Below the pieces are notes generated by a model, which worked only from the letters and a program-made list of their open reading frames with translations, had not been told where the DNA came from and did not search any database. From positions 23,572,295 through 23,636,294 of the forward strand of contig JARWKL010000001.1 in assembly GCA_029961685.1 (NCBI GenBank): a stretch of DNA of 64,000 nt, in the 5' to 3' direction. Shown one piece after another: positions 1 to 13,408 of this stretch (its first letter is position 1; the number at the start of each line of letters is the position of its first letter). The stretch is from Aristolochia californica (lineage: Eukaryota > Streptophyta > Magnoliopsida > Piperales > Aristolochiaceae). Position numbers and translations under genes: made by a program.

Positions 1-594
1 TTTCAAAGTGTGTCTATAATTTTTTGGGATTGTAAGTTTTTTTTAGTTTTTATATATCAGGTTTTGCAATCGTCAGGAAAAGGGGGAGGCGGGAGATTTT
101 TAACTGAGTGTTGACTCCCAAACCATAAGTCACTTCTTAGGGTAATATAGCCCATTACGCATGATAAATCACTTTACAATCATCTATGATTGTTAGGTCA
201 GATTTTTGTAAATGGGCAAAATAATGGCTTGTTTGACCCGGGTAAATATCACACCGCACGTTCACTTGATAATTTAATGGGTGTTTAATATTCACTTTAA
301 AAGGCTCGCATCCATAGGAGACTTCCATCTTGAACATTTTTCAAGCATGCATATCCATTTTTAAAGCGTGTGTGGAAGAAATCTCTTTTTTATAAAATTC
401 CAAGCTGTTAGGGTTGAACTAGTAGAATTTCTCAAACTTTGACAACAAAACTTATGTGTTTATTTGTGGTATGTGAATGAATTTTATTTACTTACAGTTG
501 TTATTGTTTAAAAAATTTTCAACACATAAACTCTAAAATTTCCATTTTGTTGTGATCTATTTGCCTTTTAGGTTTATGGGATGAAGGGAGAACG

Positions 595-609
595 AAAACT
601 CAAAGTTTT
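595..609. other. Conserved short inverted repeat, representative copy
   Basis: AAAACT-CAA-AGTTTT has 6-bp arms and a 3-base loop, and recurs in most monomers after GGGAGAGCG. It may be no more than a by-product of A/T-rich composition. It is missing from the copies with deletions near 1254 and 15782. Confidence 0.55.
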
Positions 610-1015
610 GATTTAAAAAAAAGTGTACATCTAAAATGGAAATGCACAATGATTAAATGTAGAGAGAGATAATTCCAAAGAGTGTCTGTAATTTTTATGG
701 ATTGTAAACTCTTTTTAGTTTTAATATATCAGATTTTCCAATCGTTGGGAAAAGGGGGAGGCGGGGGATTTTTAACTGAGTGTTGACTCCCAATGCATAA
801 GTCATGTGTTTGGGTAATATAGCCCGTTACGCATGATAAATAACATTACAATCATCTATGATTGTTAAGTCAATTTTTGTAAATCGGCAAAATAATGGCT
901 TGTTTGACTCAGGTAAATATCCCACCGCACGTTCACTTGAGAATTTTAAGACAATTTGTAATTCTGTTTAAAAGGTTTGGATCCATAGGTGATTTGCATA
1001 TTTAACATGTTTCAA

Positions 1016-1619
1016 TCATGCATATCCATTTTTAAAGCATGTGTGGAAGAAATCTCTCTCTTATAAAATTCCAACCTATTAGGGTTGAACTAGTGGAATT
1101 TCGAAAACTTGGACAACAAAACTTTTGTGTTCATATGTGGTGTGTGTATAAATTTTCTTTACATTCATTTGTTATTGTCTTCAATTTTTTCCATACATAA
1201 CCTCTAAAATTTTCATTTTCTTGTCATCTATTTGCCTTTTTGGTTTACGAGATGTGCACAAATATAGTGAAATAATTCGAAAGTGTGTCAATAATTTTTA
1301 GGGAACGTAAGTTCTTTTTAATTTTTATATATCAGGTTTTGCAATCGTCGGGAAAAGGGGAAGGCGGGGGATTTTTAACTGAGTGTTGACTCCCAATCCA
1401 TAAGTCACTTCTTAGGGTAATATAGCCCAATACGCATGATAAATCACTTTACAATCATCTACGATTGTTAGGTCAGCTTTTTGTAAATGGGCAAAATAAT
1501 GGCTTGCTTGACCCGGTTAACTATCCCACTGCACGTTCACTTGAGAATTTAATGGGCGTTTGTTATTCACTTTAAAAGGCTTGGATCCATAGGATATTTG
1601 CATCTTGAACATGTTTCAA
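1016..1619 (+). repeat. Monomer with ~68-bp deletion
   Basis: The anchor spacing is 604 bp. The loss is at about 1254, where the GTTTACGAGATG word is joined directly to TGCACAAATATAG. The GAAGGGAGAGCGAAAACTC stretch, the AAAACT/AGTTTT inverted repeat and the following A-rich segment are missing. TG-rich sequence on both sides suggests a microhomology join. The rest of the copy is intact. Confidence 0.85.
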
Positions 1620-2291
1620 GCATGCATATCCATTTTTAAAGCATGTGTGGAAGAAATCTCATTCTTATAAAATTCCAAGCTGTTAGGGTTGAACTTGTGG
1701 AATTTCCAAAACTAGGACAAAAAAAATTTTGTGTTCATTTGTGGTGTGTGAATAAATTTTCTTTACTAAAATTTTTTATTGTTTTAATTTTTTTTCATAC
1801 ATAAACTCTAAAATTTTCGTTTTGTTGTAATCTATTTGCCTTTTTTGTTTACAGGATGAAGGGAGAGGGAAAACTCAAAGTTTTGATTTAATAAAAAAGA
1901 GTACACCTAAAATGGAAATGCCCAATGCACAAATGTAGAGAGAGATAATTCCAAGGAGTGTCTGTAATTTGTAAGAATTGTACGCCCTTTTTAGTTTTTA
2001 TATTTCAGGTTTTGCAATCTTCGGGAAAAGGGGAGGTGGGGGATTTTTACCTGAGTGTTGACACCCAAATCCATAAGTTGTTTCTTAGGGTAATATAGTC
2101 CGTTACGCATGATAAATCACTTTACAATCATCTATGATTGTTAGGTTAGCGTTTTGTTAATAGGAAAAATAATGTCTTGTTTGACTCGGTATATATCCCA
2201 CCGCACGTTCACTTGAGAATTTAATGAGCGTTTGTTGTTATCTTTAAATGGTTTGGATCCATAGGTGATTTTCATTTTTAACATGTTTCAA

Positions 2292-2669
2292 GCATGCATA
2301 TCAATTTTTAAAGCATGTGTGGAAGAAATCTCTTTCTGATAAAATTCCAAGCTGTTATGGTTGAACTAGTGGAATTTCCCAAACTTGGACAACAAAACTT
2401 TTGTGTTCATTTGTGGTGTGTGAATGAATTTTCTTTACTTACATTTGTTAGTTTTTATAAAATTTTCCTTACATAGACTCTAAAAGTTTCATTTTGTTGT
2501 GATCTATTTGCCTTTTTGGTTCACGAGATGAAGGGAGAGCGAAAACTAAAGGCTTGTTTGACTCCGGTATATATCCCACTACACGTTCACTTGAGAATTT
2601 AATGAGTGTTTGTTCTTTGCTTTAAAAGGTTTTGATCCATAGGTGATTTGAAACTTTAACATGTTTCTA
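2292..2669 (+). repeat. Truncated monomer (378 bp), ~290-bp deletion
   Basis: At about 2549 GAGCGAAAACTAA is joined to GGCTTGTTTGACTCC. This removes everything from the AGTTTTG arm through the G-rich block and the 18-bp dyad. The same two landmarks are joined again at about 14160, so the breakpoint occurs twice in the window. The copy ends at the collapsed GCATG of the next unit. Confidence 0.88.
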
Positions 2670-2690
2670 GCATGTGTGGGAGAAATCTCT
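2655..2690 (+). repeat. Deletion between two GCATG direct repeats
   Basis: In normal copies GCATGC is followed 21 bp later by GCATGTGTGG. Here there is a single TAGCATGTGTGGG. Loss of exactly one GCATG and the sequence between them is what slippage or recombination between the two 5-bp direct repeats would leave. Confidence 0.8.
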
Positions 2691-5600
2691 TTCTTATAAA
2701 ATTCCAAGCAGTTAGGGTTGAACTAGTGGAATTTCCCAAACTTGGACAAAAAAACTTTTTTGTTAATTTTAGGTGTGAATAAATTTTCATTACTTACATT
2801 TGTTATTGTTTTAAATTTTTTACATACATCAACTTTAAAATTTTCATTTTGTTGTGATCTATTTTCCTTTTTGGTTTACGCTATGAAGGAAGAGCAAAAA
2901 CTCAAAGTTTTGATTTAAGAAAAAAGTGTACATCTAATATGGAAATTCACAACGCACAAATGTAGAGAGATAATTCCAAAGAGTGTCCTTCATTTTTAAG
3001 GATTGTAAGCTCTTTTTAGTTTTTATATATAAGATTTTGCAATCATCGGGAAAAGGGGGAGGTGAGGGATTTTTAACTGAGTGTTGATTCCCAATCCATA
3101 AGTCATTTCTTAGGGTAATATAGGCCGTTACACATGATAAATCACTTTACAATCATCTATAATCGTTAGGTCAGCTTTTGTAAATAGACAAAGTAATGGC
3201 TTGTTTGATTCAGGTAAATATCCCACCGCACGTTCACTTGAGAATTTATGATAGTTTGTTGTTCTCTTTAAAAGGTTTGGATCCATAGGTGATTTACATA
3301 TTTAACATATTTCAAGCATGCATATCAATTTTTAAAGCATGTGTGGAAGAAATCTCTTTCTTATAAAATTCCAAGCTCTTAGGGTTGAGCTAGTAGAATT
3401 TCTCAAACTTGAACAACAAAACTTATGTTTTCATTTGTGGTATGTGAATGAATTTTATTTACTTACATTTGTTATTGTTTAAAATTTTTTCCACACATAA
3501 ACTATAAAATTTTCATTTTGTTGTGATCTATTTGCGTTTTTGGTTTATGGGATGAAGGGAGAGCGAAAACTCAAAGTTTTGATTTAAGAAAAAAGAGTAC
3601 ATCAAAAAATGAAATGCACAATGAAAAAATGTAGAGAGAGATAATTCCAAAGAGTGTCTATAATTTTTAGGGATTGTAAACTCTTTTTAGTTTTTATATA
3701 TCAGGTTTTCCAATCGTCGAAAAAAGGGGGAGGCGGGGGATTTTTAACTGAGTGTAAACTCCCAATGCATAAATCATTTATTTGGGTAATATAGCCCGTT
3801 ACGCATGATAAATCACTTTACAATCATCTATGATTGTTAGGTCAGTTTTATTTGTACATGGGCAAAATAATGGCTTGTTTGACTCGGGTAAATATCCCAC
3901 CGCACGTTTACTTGAGAATTTTAAGAGCATTTGTTATTCTGTTTAAAAGGTTTGTATCCGTAGGTGATTTGCATATTTAACATGTTTCAAGCATGCATAT
4001 CCATTTTTAAAGCATGTGTGCAAGAAATCTCTTTCTTATAAAATTTCAACCTGTTAGGGTTGAACTAGTGGAATTTCCCAAACTTGGACAACAAAACTTT
4101 TGTGTTCATTTTTGGTGTGTGTATAAATTTTCTTTACTTTCATTTGTTATTGTCTTCAATTTTTTCCATACATAACCTCTAAAATTTTCATTTTGTTGTG
4201 ATCTATTTGCCTTTTTGGTTTACGAGATGAAGGCAGAGTGAAAACTCAAAGTTTTAATTTAAAAAAAAAGAGTACATCTAAAATGGAAATGCACAATGTA
4301 CAAATGTAGAGAGAGGTAATTCCAAAGAGTGTCGGAAATTTTTATTGATTGTAAGCTCTTTTTAGTTTTCATATATTAGGTTTTACAATCGTCAAGAAAA
4401 GGGGGAGGCATGGGATTTTTAACTGAGTGTCGACTCCCAATCAATAAGTCATTTCTTAGGGTAATATAGCCAGTTACGCGTGATAAATCACTTTACAATC
4501 ATCTATAATCGTTAGGTCAGCTTTTGTAAATAGGCAAAGTAATGCTTTTTTAACTCGGGTGAGTATCCCTTCACACGTTCACTTGAGAATTTAATGATAG
4601 TTTGTTATTCTCTTTAAAAGGTTTGGATCCATAGGTGATTTACATATTTAACATGTTTCAAGCATGCATATCCCTTTTTAAACCATGTGTGGAAGAAATC
4701 TCTTTCTTATAAAATTTCAAGCTGTTAGGTTTGAACTAGTAGAATTTCTCAAACTCGGACAACAAAACCTATGTGTTCATTTGTGGTATGTCAATGAATT
4801 TTATTTACTTACATTTGTTATTGTTTAAAATTTTTTCCACACATATACTCTAAAATTTTCATTTTGTTGTGATCTATTTGCCTTTTTGGTTTACGGGATG
4901 AAGGGAGAGCGAAAACTCAACATTTTGATTTAAGAAAAAAGAGTACATCTACAATGGAAATGCACAATGAACAAATGTAGAGAGAGATAATTCCAAAGAG
5001 TGTCTATAATTTTTAGGGATTGTCAACTCTTTTTAGTTTTTATATATGAGGTTTTGCAATCGTCGGGAAAAGGGGGAGGCGGGGGATTTTTAACAGAGTG
5101 TTGACTCCCAATCCATAAGTCATATCTTAAGGTAATATAGCCCGTGCCGCATGATAAATCACTTTACATTCAACTATGATCGTTAGGTCAGCTTTTTGTA
5201 AATGGGCAAACTAATGGCTTGTTTGACTCGGGTAAATATCGCACCACACGTTCACTTGATAATTTAATGAGCGTTTGTTATTCTCTTTAAAAGGTTTGGA
5301 TCCATAGGTGATTTGCATAGTTAACAAGTTTCAAGCATGCATATCCATTTTTAAAGCATGTGTGGAAGAAATCTCTTTCTTATAAATTTCCAAGAAGTTA
5401 GGGTTGAACTTGTGGAATTTCCCAAACTTGAATTAAAAAACTTTTGTGTTCATTTGTCGTGTGTGAATAAATTTTCTTTACTTATATTTGTTATTATTTT
5501 TAAAATTTTCCATACATAAACTCTTAAATTTTAATTTTTTTGTGATCTGTTTGCCTTTTTGGTTTACGGGATGAAGGGAGAGTGAAAACTCAATGTTTTG

Positions 5601-8600
5601 ATTTAAGAAAAAAGAGTACATCTAAAATAGAAATGCACAATTAAAAAATGTAGAGAGAAATAATTCCAAAGAGTGTCTGTAAGTTTTATGGATTGTAAGC
5701 TCTTTTTAGTTTTTATGTATTTGTTTTTGCTATCGTCGGGAAAAGGGGGAGGTAGGGGATTTTTAACTGAGTGTTGACTCTCAATCCATAAGTCATTTCT
5801 TAGGGTAATATAGCCCGTTAAGCATGATAAATCACTTTACAATCATCTATAATCGTTAGGTCAGCTTTTGTAAATGGGCAAAGTAATGGCTTGTTTGACT
5901 CGGTTATATATCGCACCACATGTTCACTTGAGAATTTAATGAGCGTTTGTTATTCTCTTTAAAAGGTTTGGATCCTTAGGTGATTTGCATATTTAACATC
6001 TTTCAAGCATGCATATCCATTTTTAAAGCATCTGTGGAAGAAATCTTTTTCTTATAAAATTTCAAGCTATTAGGGTTGAACTAGTAGAATTTCCCAAACT
6101 CAAACAACAAAACTTTAGTGTTCATTTTTGGTTTGTGAATGAATTTTAGTTACTTGCATTTGTTATTGTTTAAATTTTTTTCCACACATAAACTCTAAAA
6201 ATTTCATTTTGTTGTGATCTATTTGCCTTTTTGGTTTACGTGATGAAGGTAGAGCGAAAACTCAATGTTTTGATTTAAGAAAAAAAGTATACATCAAAAA
6301 TAGAAATGCAAAATGAAAAAATGTAGAGAGAAATAATTCCAAAGAGTGTCTATAGTTTTTAAGGATTGCAAATTCTTTTTAGTTTTTATATATCAGGTTT
6401 TCCAATTGTCAGGAAAATGGGGAGGCGGAGGATTTTTAACTGAGTGTTGACTCCCAATCCATAAGTCATTTCTTAGGGTAATATAGCCCGTGCTGCATGA
6501 TAAATCACTTTACAATCATCTAAAATCGTTAGGTCAGCTTTTTGGAAATGGGCAAAATAATGGCTTGTTTGACTCGGGTAAATATCCCACCACACGTTCA
6601 CTTGAGAATTTAATGAGCGTTTGTTATTCTCTTTAAAAGGTTTGGATCCATAGGTTATTTACATATTTAACATGTTTCAAGCATGGATATCCATTTTTAA
6701 AGCATGTGTGGAAGCAATCTCTTTCTTATAAAATTCCAAGCTGTTAGGGATGAACTTGTGGATTTTCCCAAACTTGGAATAGAAAAATTTTGGGTTCATT
6801 TGTGGTGCGTGAACAAATTTTTTTTACTTAAATTTGTTATTGTTTTAAATTTTTTACATAAATAAACTCTAAAATTTTAATTCTTTTGTGATCTATTTGC
6901 CCTTTTGGTTTACGGGATGAAGGGAGAGCGAATACTCAAAGTTTTAATTTAAGAAAAAAGAGTACATCTAAAATGGAGTAGCACAATGCACAAATGTAGA
7001 GAGAGATAATTCCAAAGAGTGTCTGTAATTTTCAAGGATTGTATGCTCTTTTTACTTTTTATATTTCAGGTTTTGCAATCTTCGGGAAAAGGGGAGGCGG
7101 GGGATTTTTTACTGAGTGTTGACTCCCAATCCATAAGTCATTTCTTAGGGTAATATAGCCCTTTACGCATGATAAATCACTTTACAATCATCTATGATCG
7201 TTAGGTCAACTTTTTGTTAGTTGGCAAAATAATGGCTTGTTTGACTCTGGTAAATATCCCACTGCACGTTCACTTGAGAATTTAATGAGAGTTTTTTACT
7301 CTCTTTAAAAGGTTTGGATCCATAGGTGATTTGCATATTTAACATTTCAAGCTTGCATATCCATTTTTAAAGCATGTCTGGAAGAAATCTCTTTCTTATA
7401 AAATTCCAAGGTGTTAGGGTTGAACTTGTGGAATTTCCAAAACTTTGGCTACAAAACTTTTGTGTTCATTTGTGGTGTGTGAATAAATTTATTTATTTAA
7501 ATTTGTTATTGTTTTAAATTATTTTCATACATAAACTCTAAAATTTTAATTTTTTTGTGATCTTTTTACCTTTTTTGTTTACGGGATGAAGGGAGAGCGA
7601 AAACTCATAGTTTTGATTTAAGAAAAAAAACTACATCTAAAATGGAATAGCACAATGCACAAATGTAGAGAGAGATAATTCCAAAGAGTGTCTATAATTT
7701 TTAAGAATTGTACGCTCTTTTTAGTTTTTATATTTCGGGTTTTGCAATATTCGGGAAAAGGGGAGGTGGGGGATTTTTAACTGAGTGTTGACTCCCAATC
7801 CATAAGTCATTTCTTAGGGTAATATAGCCCGTTACACATGATAAATCACTTTACAATCATCTATGATAGTTAGGTCAACGTTTTATAAATGTGCAAAATT
7901 ATGGCTTGTTTGACTCTAGTAAATATCCCACTGCCCGTTCGCTTGAGAATTTAATGAGCGTTTGTTATTCTCTTTAAATGGTTTGGATGCATAGGTGATT
8001 TGCATATTTAACATGTTTCAAGCTTGCATATCCATTTTTAAAGCATGTCTAGAAGAAATCTCTTTCTTATAAAATTCCAAGCAGTTAGGGTTGAACATGT
8101 GGAATTTCCAAACTTGGACTACAAAACTTTTCTGTTCATTTGTGGTGTGTGAATAAATTTTCTTTACTTACATTTTTTATTTTTTTAATTTTTTTTCCAT
8201 ACATAAACTCTAAATTTTAATTTGTTTTTTATCTTTTTGCCTTTTTTGTCTACAGGATGAAGGGAGAGCAAAAACTCAAAGTTTTGATTTAAGAAAAAAG
8301 ATTACATCTAAAATGGAAATGCAAAATACACAAATGCAGAGAGAGATAATTCCAAAGAGTGTCTATAGTTTTTAGGGATTGTACGCTCTTTTTAGTTTTT
8401 ATATTTCAGGTTTTGCAATCATCAGGAAAAGGGAAGGTGGGGGATTTTTAGTTGAGTGTTGAATCCAAATCCATAACTCATTTGTTAGGGTAATATAGCC
8501 CGTTTCACATGCTAAATCACTTTACAATCATCTATGATTATTAGATCAGCTTTTTGTAAGTGGGCAGAATTATGGCTTGATTGACTCGGTTAAATATCCC

Positions 8601-9198
8601 ACCTCAAGTTCACTTGAGAATTTAAAGAGCGTTTGTTATTCTCTTTAAAAGGTTTGGATCCATAGGTGATTTGAATTTTTTACATGTTTCAAGCATGCAT
8701 ATCCATTTTTAAAGCATGTGTGGAAGAAATCTCTTTCTTTTAAAATTCCAAGCTGTGAGGGTTGAACTAGGGGAATTTCCCAAACATGGACAACAAAACT
8801 TTTGTGTTCATTTGTGGTGTATGAATAAATTTTCTTTACTTACATTTGTTATTTTTTAAAAATTTTTCCATACATAAACTCTAAAATTTTCATTTTGTTG
8901 TGATCTATATGCATTTTTGGTTTTCGTGATGAAGGGAGATCGAAAAACTCAGAGTTTTGATTTAAGAAAAAAAAAGTACATCTAAAATGGAAATGCACAA
9001 TGCACAAATGTTGAGAGAGTTAATTCCGAAAAGTGTCTGTAATTTTTAGGGATTGTAAGCCCATTTTAATTTTTATTTATCAGGTTTTGCAATCATCGAG
9101 TAAAGGGGGAGGCGGGGGATTTTTAACTGAGTGTTGACTCCCAATCCATACGTCCTTTCTTAGGGTAATATAGCCCGTTACGCATGATAATTCACTTT

Positions 9199-9216
9199 AC
9201 AATCATCTATGATTGT
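9199..9216. other. Conserved 18-bp dyad, representative copy
   Basis: ACAATCAT and ATGATTGT are exact reverse complements separated by CT. The motif is present in this or nearly this form in most monomers, directly after CACTTT and before TAGGTCAGC. Many copies carry GATCG for GATTG, which weakens one arm. It may be a binding site or hairpin, but nothing in the sequence proves a function. Confidence 0.7.
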
Positions 9217-12200
9217 TAGGTCAGCTTTTTGTAAATGGGCAAAATAATGGCTTGTTTGACTCGAGTATTTATCCCACCACACGTTCACTTTAGAATTTAA
9301 TGAGCGTTTGTTGTTCTCTTTAAATGGTTTGGATCCATAGGTGATTTGCATCTTTAACATGTTTCAATCATGCATATCCATTTTTAAAGCATGTGTGGAA
9401 TAAATCTCTTTCTTATAAAAATTCAAGCTGTTAAGGATGAACTAGTGGAAGTTCCCAAACTTGGAGAACAAAACTTTTGTGTTCATTTGTGGTGTGGGAA
9501 TAAATTTTCTTTACTTACATTTGTTATTGTTTTAAATTTTTTCCAAACATAAATACTAAAATTTTCATTTTGTTGTGATCTATATGGCTTTTTGGTTTAT
9601 GGGATGAAGGGAGAGCGAAAATTCAAAGTTTTGATTTAAGAAAAAAAACTACATCTAAAATGGAAATGCTCAATGCATAAATGTAGAGAGACATAAGTCA
9701 AAGTGTGTCTGTAATTTTTAGGGATTGTAAGCTCTTTTTAGTTTTTATATATCAGGTATTGCAATCGTCAGGAAAATGGGGAGGCGGGGGATTTTTAACT
9801 GAGTGTTGACTCCCAATCCATAAGTCATTTCTTAGGGTAATATAGCCCGTTACGCATGATAAATCACTTTACAATCATCTATGATGGTCAGGTCAGCTTT
9901 TTGTAAATGAGCAAAATAATGGCATGTTTGACTCGGGTAAATATTCCACCGCACGTTCACTTGAGAATTTAATGAGCGTTTTTTATTCTCTCTTTAAAAG
10001 GTTTGCATCCATAGGTGATTTGCATCTTTACCATGTTTCAAGCATGCATATGAATTTTTAAAGCATGTGTGGAAGAAATCTCTTTCATAGAAAATTCAAA
10101 GCTCTTACGGTTGAACTTGTGGAATTTCCCAAACTTGGATTACAAAACTTTTGTGTTCATTTGTGGTGTGTGAATAAATTTTCTTTACTTAAATTTGTTA
10201 TTTTTTTAAATTTTTTCCATACATAAACTCTAAAATTTTAATATTTTTGTGATCTATTTGGCTTTTTGGTTTACGGGATAAAGGGAGAGCGAAAAGTCAA
10301 TGTTTTGATTCCAGAAAAAAGAGCACATCTAAAATGGAAATGTATAATGTAAAAATATAGAGAGAGATAATTCCATAGAGTGTCTGTAATTTTTGAGGAT
10401 TGTATGCTATTTTTAGTTTTTATATTTTAGGTTTTTGAATCTTTGGGAAAAGGGGGAGGTGAGGGATTTTTAACTGAGTGTTGACTCTCAATCCATAAGT
10501 CATTTCTTAGGGTAATATTGCGTGTTACGCATGGTAAATAACTTTACAATCATCTATGATGTAAGGTCAGCTTTTTATAAATGGGCAAAATAATGCCTTG
10601 TTTGACTCGGGTAAATATCCCACCCCGTTCACATGAGAATTTAATGAGCGTTTGTTATTCTCTGTAAAAGGTTTGGATCCATAGGTGATTTGCATCTTTA
10701 ACATGTTTCAAGCATGCATATCCATTTTTGAAGCATGTGTGGAAGAAATATCTTTCTTATAAAATTCCAAGCTGTTATGGGTAAACTAGTGGAATTACCC
10801 AAACTTGGACAACAAAACTTTTCTATTCATTTGTGGGGTGTGTGAATGAATTTTATTTACTTACCTTTGAGATTGTATTAAACTTTTTCCATACATAAAC
10901 TCTAAAATTTTCATTTTGTTGTGATCTATTTGCCTTTTTGGTTTACGGGATGAAGGAAGAACGAATACTCAAAATTTGATTTAAGAAAAAAGAGTTTATC
11001 TAAAATAGAAATGCACAATGCAAAAATGTAGAGAGAGATAATTCCAAAGAGTGTCTATAATTTTTAGGGATTGTAAGCTCTTTTTAGTTTGTATATATCA
11101 GGTTTGGCAATTGTCGGGAAAAGGGGGAGGCGGGGATTTTTAAATGAGTGTTGACTACCAATCCATAAGTCATTTCTTGGGGTAATATATCCCGTTATGC
11201 TTGGTAAATCACATTAGAATCATCTATGATCATTAGGTCAACTTTTTGTAAATGGGCAAAATAATGGCTTGGTTGACTCGGCTAAATATCCCACCGCACG
11301 TTCACTTGAGAATTTTATGAGCGTTTTTTATTCTCTTTAAAAGGTTTGGATCCATTGGTGGTTTGCATTTTTAACATGTTTCAAGCTTGCATATCCATTT
11401 TTAAAGCACGTGTGGAAAAAACCTCTTTCTTATAAAATTTCAAGCTTTTAGGGTTGAACTAGTGGAATTTCCCAAACTTGGACAACAAAACTTTCGTGTT
11501 CATTTGTGGTGTGTGAATGAATTTTATTTACTCATATTTTTTATTTTTTTAAAAAAATTTCCATTTACATCAACTCTAAAATTTTCATTTTGTTGTGATC
11601 TATTTGCCTTTTTGGTTTACGGGATCAAGGGAGAGCGAAAACTCAAAGTTTTGATTTAAGAAAAACGAGAACATTTAAAGTGGAAATGCACAATGCACAA
11701 ATTTAGAGAGAGATAATTCCAAAGAGTGTCTGTAATTTTTAAGGATTGTAAGCTCTTTTTAATTTTTATATATAAGGTTTTTCAATCGTTGGGAAAAGGG
11801 CGAGGCGGGGGATTTTTAATTGAGCGTTGACTCTCAATCTGTAAGTCATTTCTTAGGGTAATATAGCCCGTTACAGATGATAAATCACTTTACAATCATT
11901 TATGATCATTAGGTTAGCTTTTTGTACATGGGCAAAATAATGGCTTGTTTGACTCGGGTAAATATCCCACCGCACGTTCACTTGAGAATTTAATGAGCAT
12001 TTGATATTCTCTTCAACAGGTTTGGATCCATTGGTGATTTGCATCTTTAATATGTTTCAAGTATGCTTATCCATTTTTGGAGCATTTGTGGAAGAAAAAT
12101 CTTCCTTATAAAATTCCAAGCAGTTAGGGTTGAACTAGTGAAATTTCCCAGACTTGGACAACAAAACTTTTGTGTTCATTTGTGGTGTGTGAATGAATTT

Positions 12201-13408
12201 TCTTTACATACATTTGTGATTGTTTTAAATTTTTTCCATACATAAACTCTAAAATTTTCATTTTGTTGTGATCTATTTGCATTTTTGGTATACTGGATGA
12301 ATGGAGAGTGAATACTCAAAGTTTTGATTTATGAAAAAAGAGTACATCTAAAATGGAAATGCACGATGAAAAAATGTAGAGAGAGATAATTCCAAAGAGT
12401 GTCTGTAATTTTTAGGGATTGTAAGCTCTTTTTAGTTTTTCTATTTATCAGGTTTTGGAATCGTCGAGAAAAGGGAGAGGCGGCGGATTTTTAACTGAGT
12501 GTTGACTCCCAATCCATAAGTCATTTCTTAGTGTAATATAGCCCATTATGCATGATAAATCACTTTACAATCATCTATAATTGTTAGGTCAGCATTTTGT
12601 AAATGGGCAAAATAATGGCTTGTTTGACTCGAGTAAATATCCCACCTCACGTTCACTTGAGAATTTTTTGAGCGTTTTTTATTCTCTTTAAAAGGTTTGG
12701 ATCCATAGGTGATTTGCATCTTTAACATGTTTCAAGCATGCATATCTATTTTTAAAGCATGTGTTGAAGAAATCTCTTTCTTAAAAATTCCAAGCTATTA
12801 GTGTTGAACTAGTCGAATTTCCCTAACTTGGATAACAAAACTTTTGTGTTCATTTTTGGTGTGTGAATAAATATTATTCACTTACATTTGTTATTGTTTA
12901 AAATTTTTTCCATAGATAAACTCTAAAATTTTCATTTTGTCGTGATCTATTTGGCTTATTGGTTAATGGGATGAAGGGAGAGTGAAATCTCAAAATTTTT
13001 ATTTAAGAAAAAAGAGTACGTCTAAAATGGAAATGCACAATGCACAAATGTAGAGAGAGATAACTCCAAAGAGTGTATGTAATTTTTAGGGATTGTAAGC
13101 TCTTTTTAGTTTTTATATATCAGGTTTTCCAATCGTCATGAAAAGGGGGAGGCGGTGGATTTTTAACTTAGTGTAGACTCCCAATCCATAAGTCATTTCT
13201 TAGGGTAATATAGCCCCTTATGCCTGATAAATTACTTTAAAATCATCTATGATCGTTAGGTCAGCTTTTTTTAAAAGGGCAAAATAATGGCTTGTTTGAC
13301 TTGGGTAAATATTCCCACCACACATTCACTAGAGAATTTAATGAGTGTTTTCTATTCTCTTTAAAAGGCTTGGATCCATAGGTGATTTGCATCTTTATAA
13401 TGTTTCAA

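Larger units (their letters stand above)
1..8692 (+). repeat. Array segment 1: early monomers with alternating types
   Basis: GCATGC anchors lie at 345, 1016, 1620, 2292, 2670, 3316, 3991, 4662, 5335, 6007, 6681, 7351 and 8022. Copies anchored at 345, 3316 and 4662 share GAATTTCTCAAACT and TGAATGAATTTTATTTAC, and 6007 is close to them. Copies at 1016 and 3991 share TTCTGTTTAAAAGG and TTGTCTTCAATTTTTTCC. Copies at 5335 and 6681 share GAACTTGTGGA(A/T)TTTCCC followed by an altered CTTGGA(A/T)TA word. Copies at 7351 and 8022 both read GCTTGCATATCC and AGCATGTCT. The segment thus has an A-B or A-C alternation, a worn dimer organisation, instead of random monomer variants. No gene or non-satellite DNA is present. 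Confidence 0.9.

Noticed and set aside
400..440. GGTTGAACTAG resembling a polymerase III B box (GGTTCGANTCC)
   Set aside because: The central C is missing, there is no matching A box at tRNA-like distance, and no tRNA cloverleaf can be drawn around it.
735..770. ATCGTCGGGAAAAGGGGG as a possible CENP-B box
   Set aside because: It does not fit the essential TTCG-4N-A-2N-CGGG pattern in spacing or bases.
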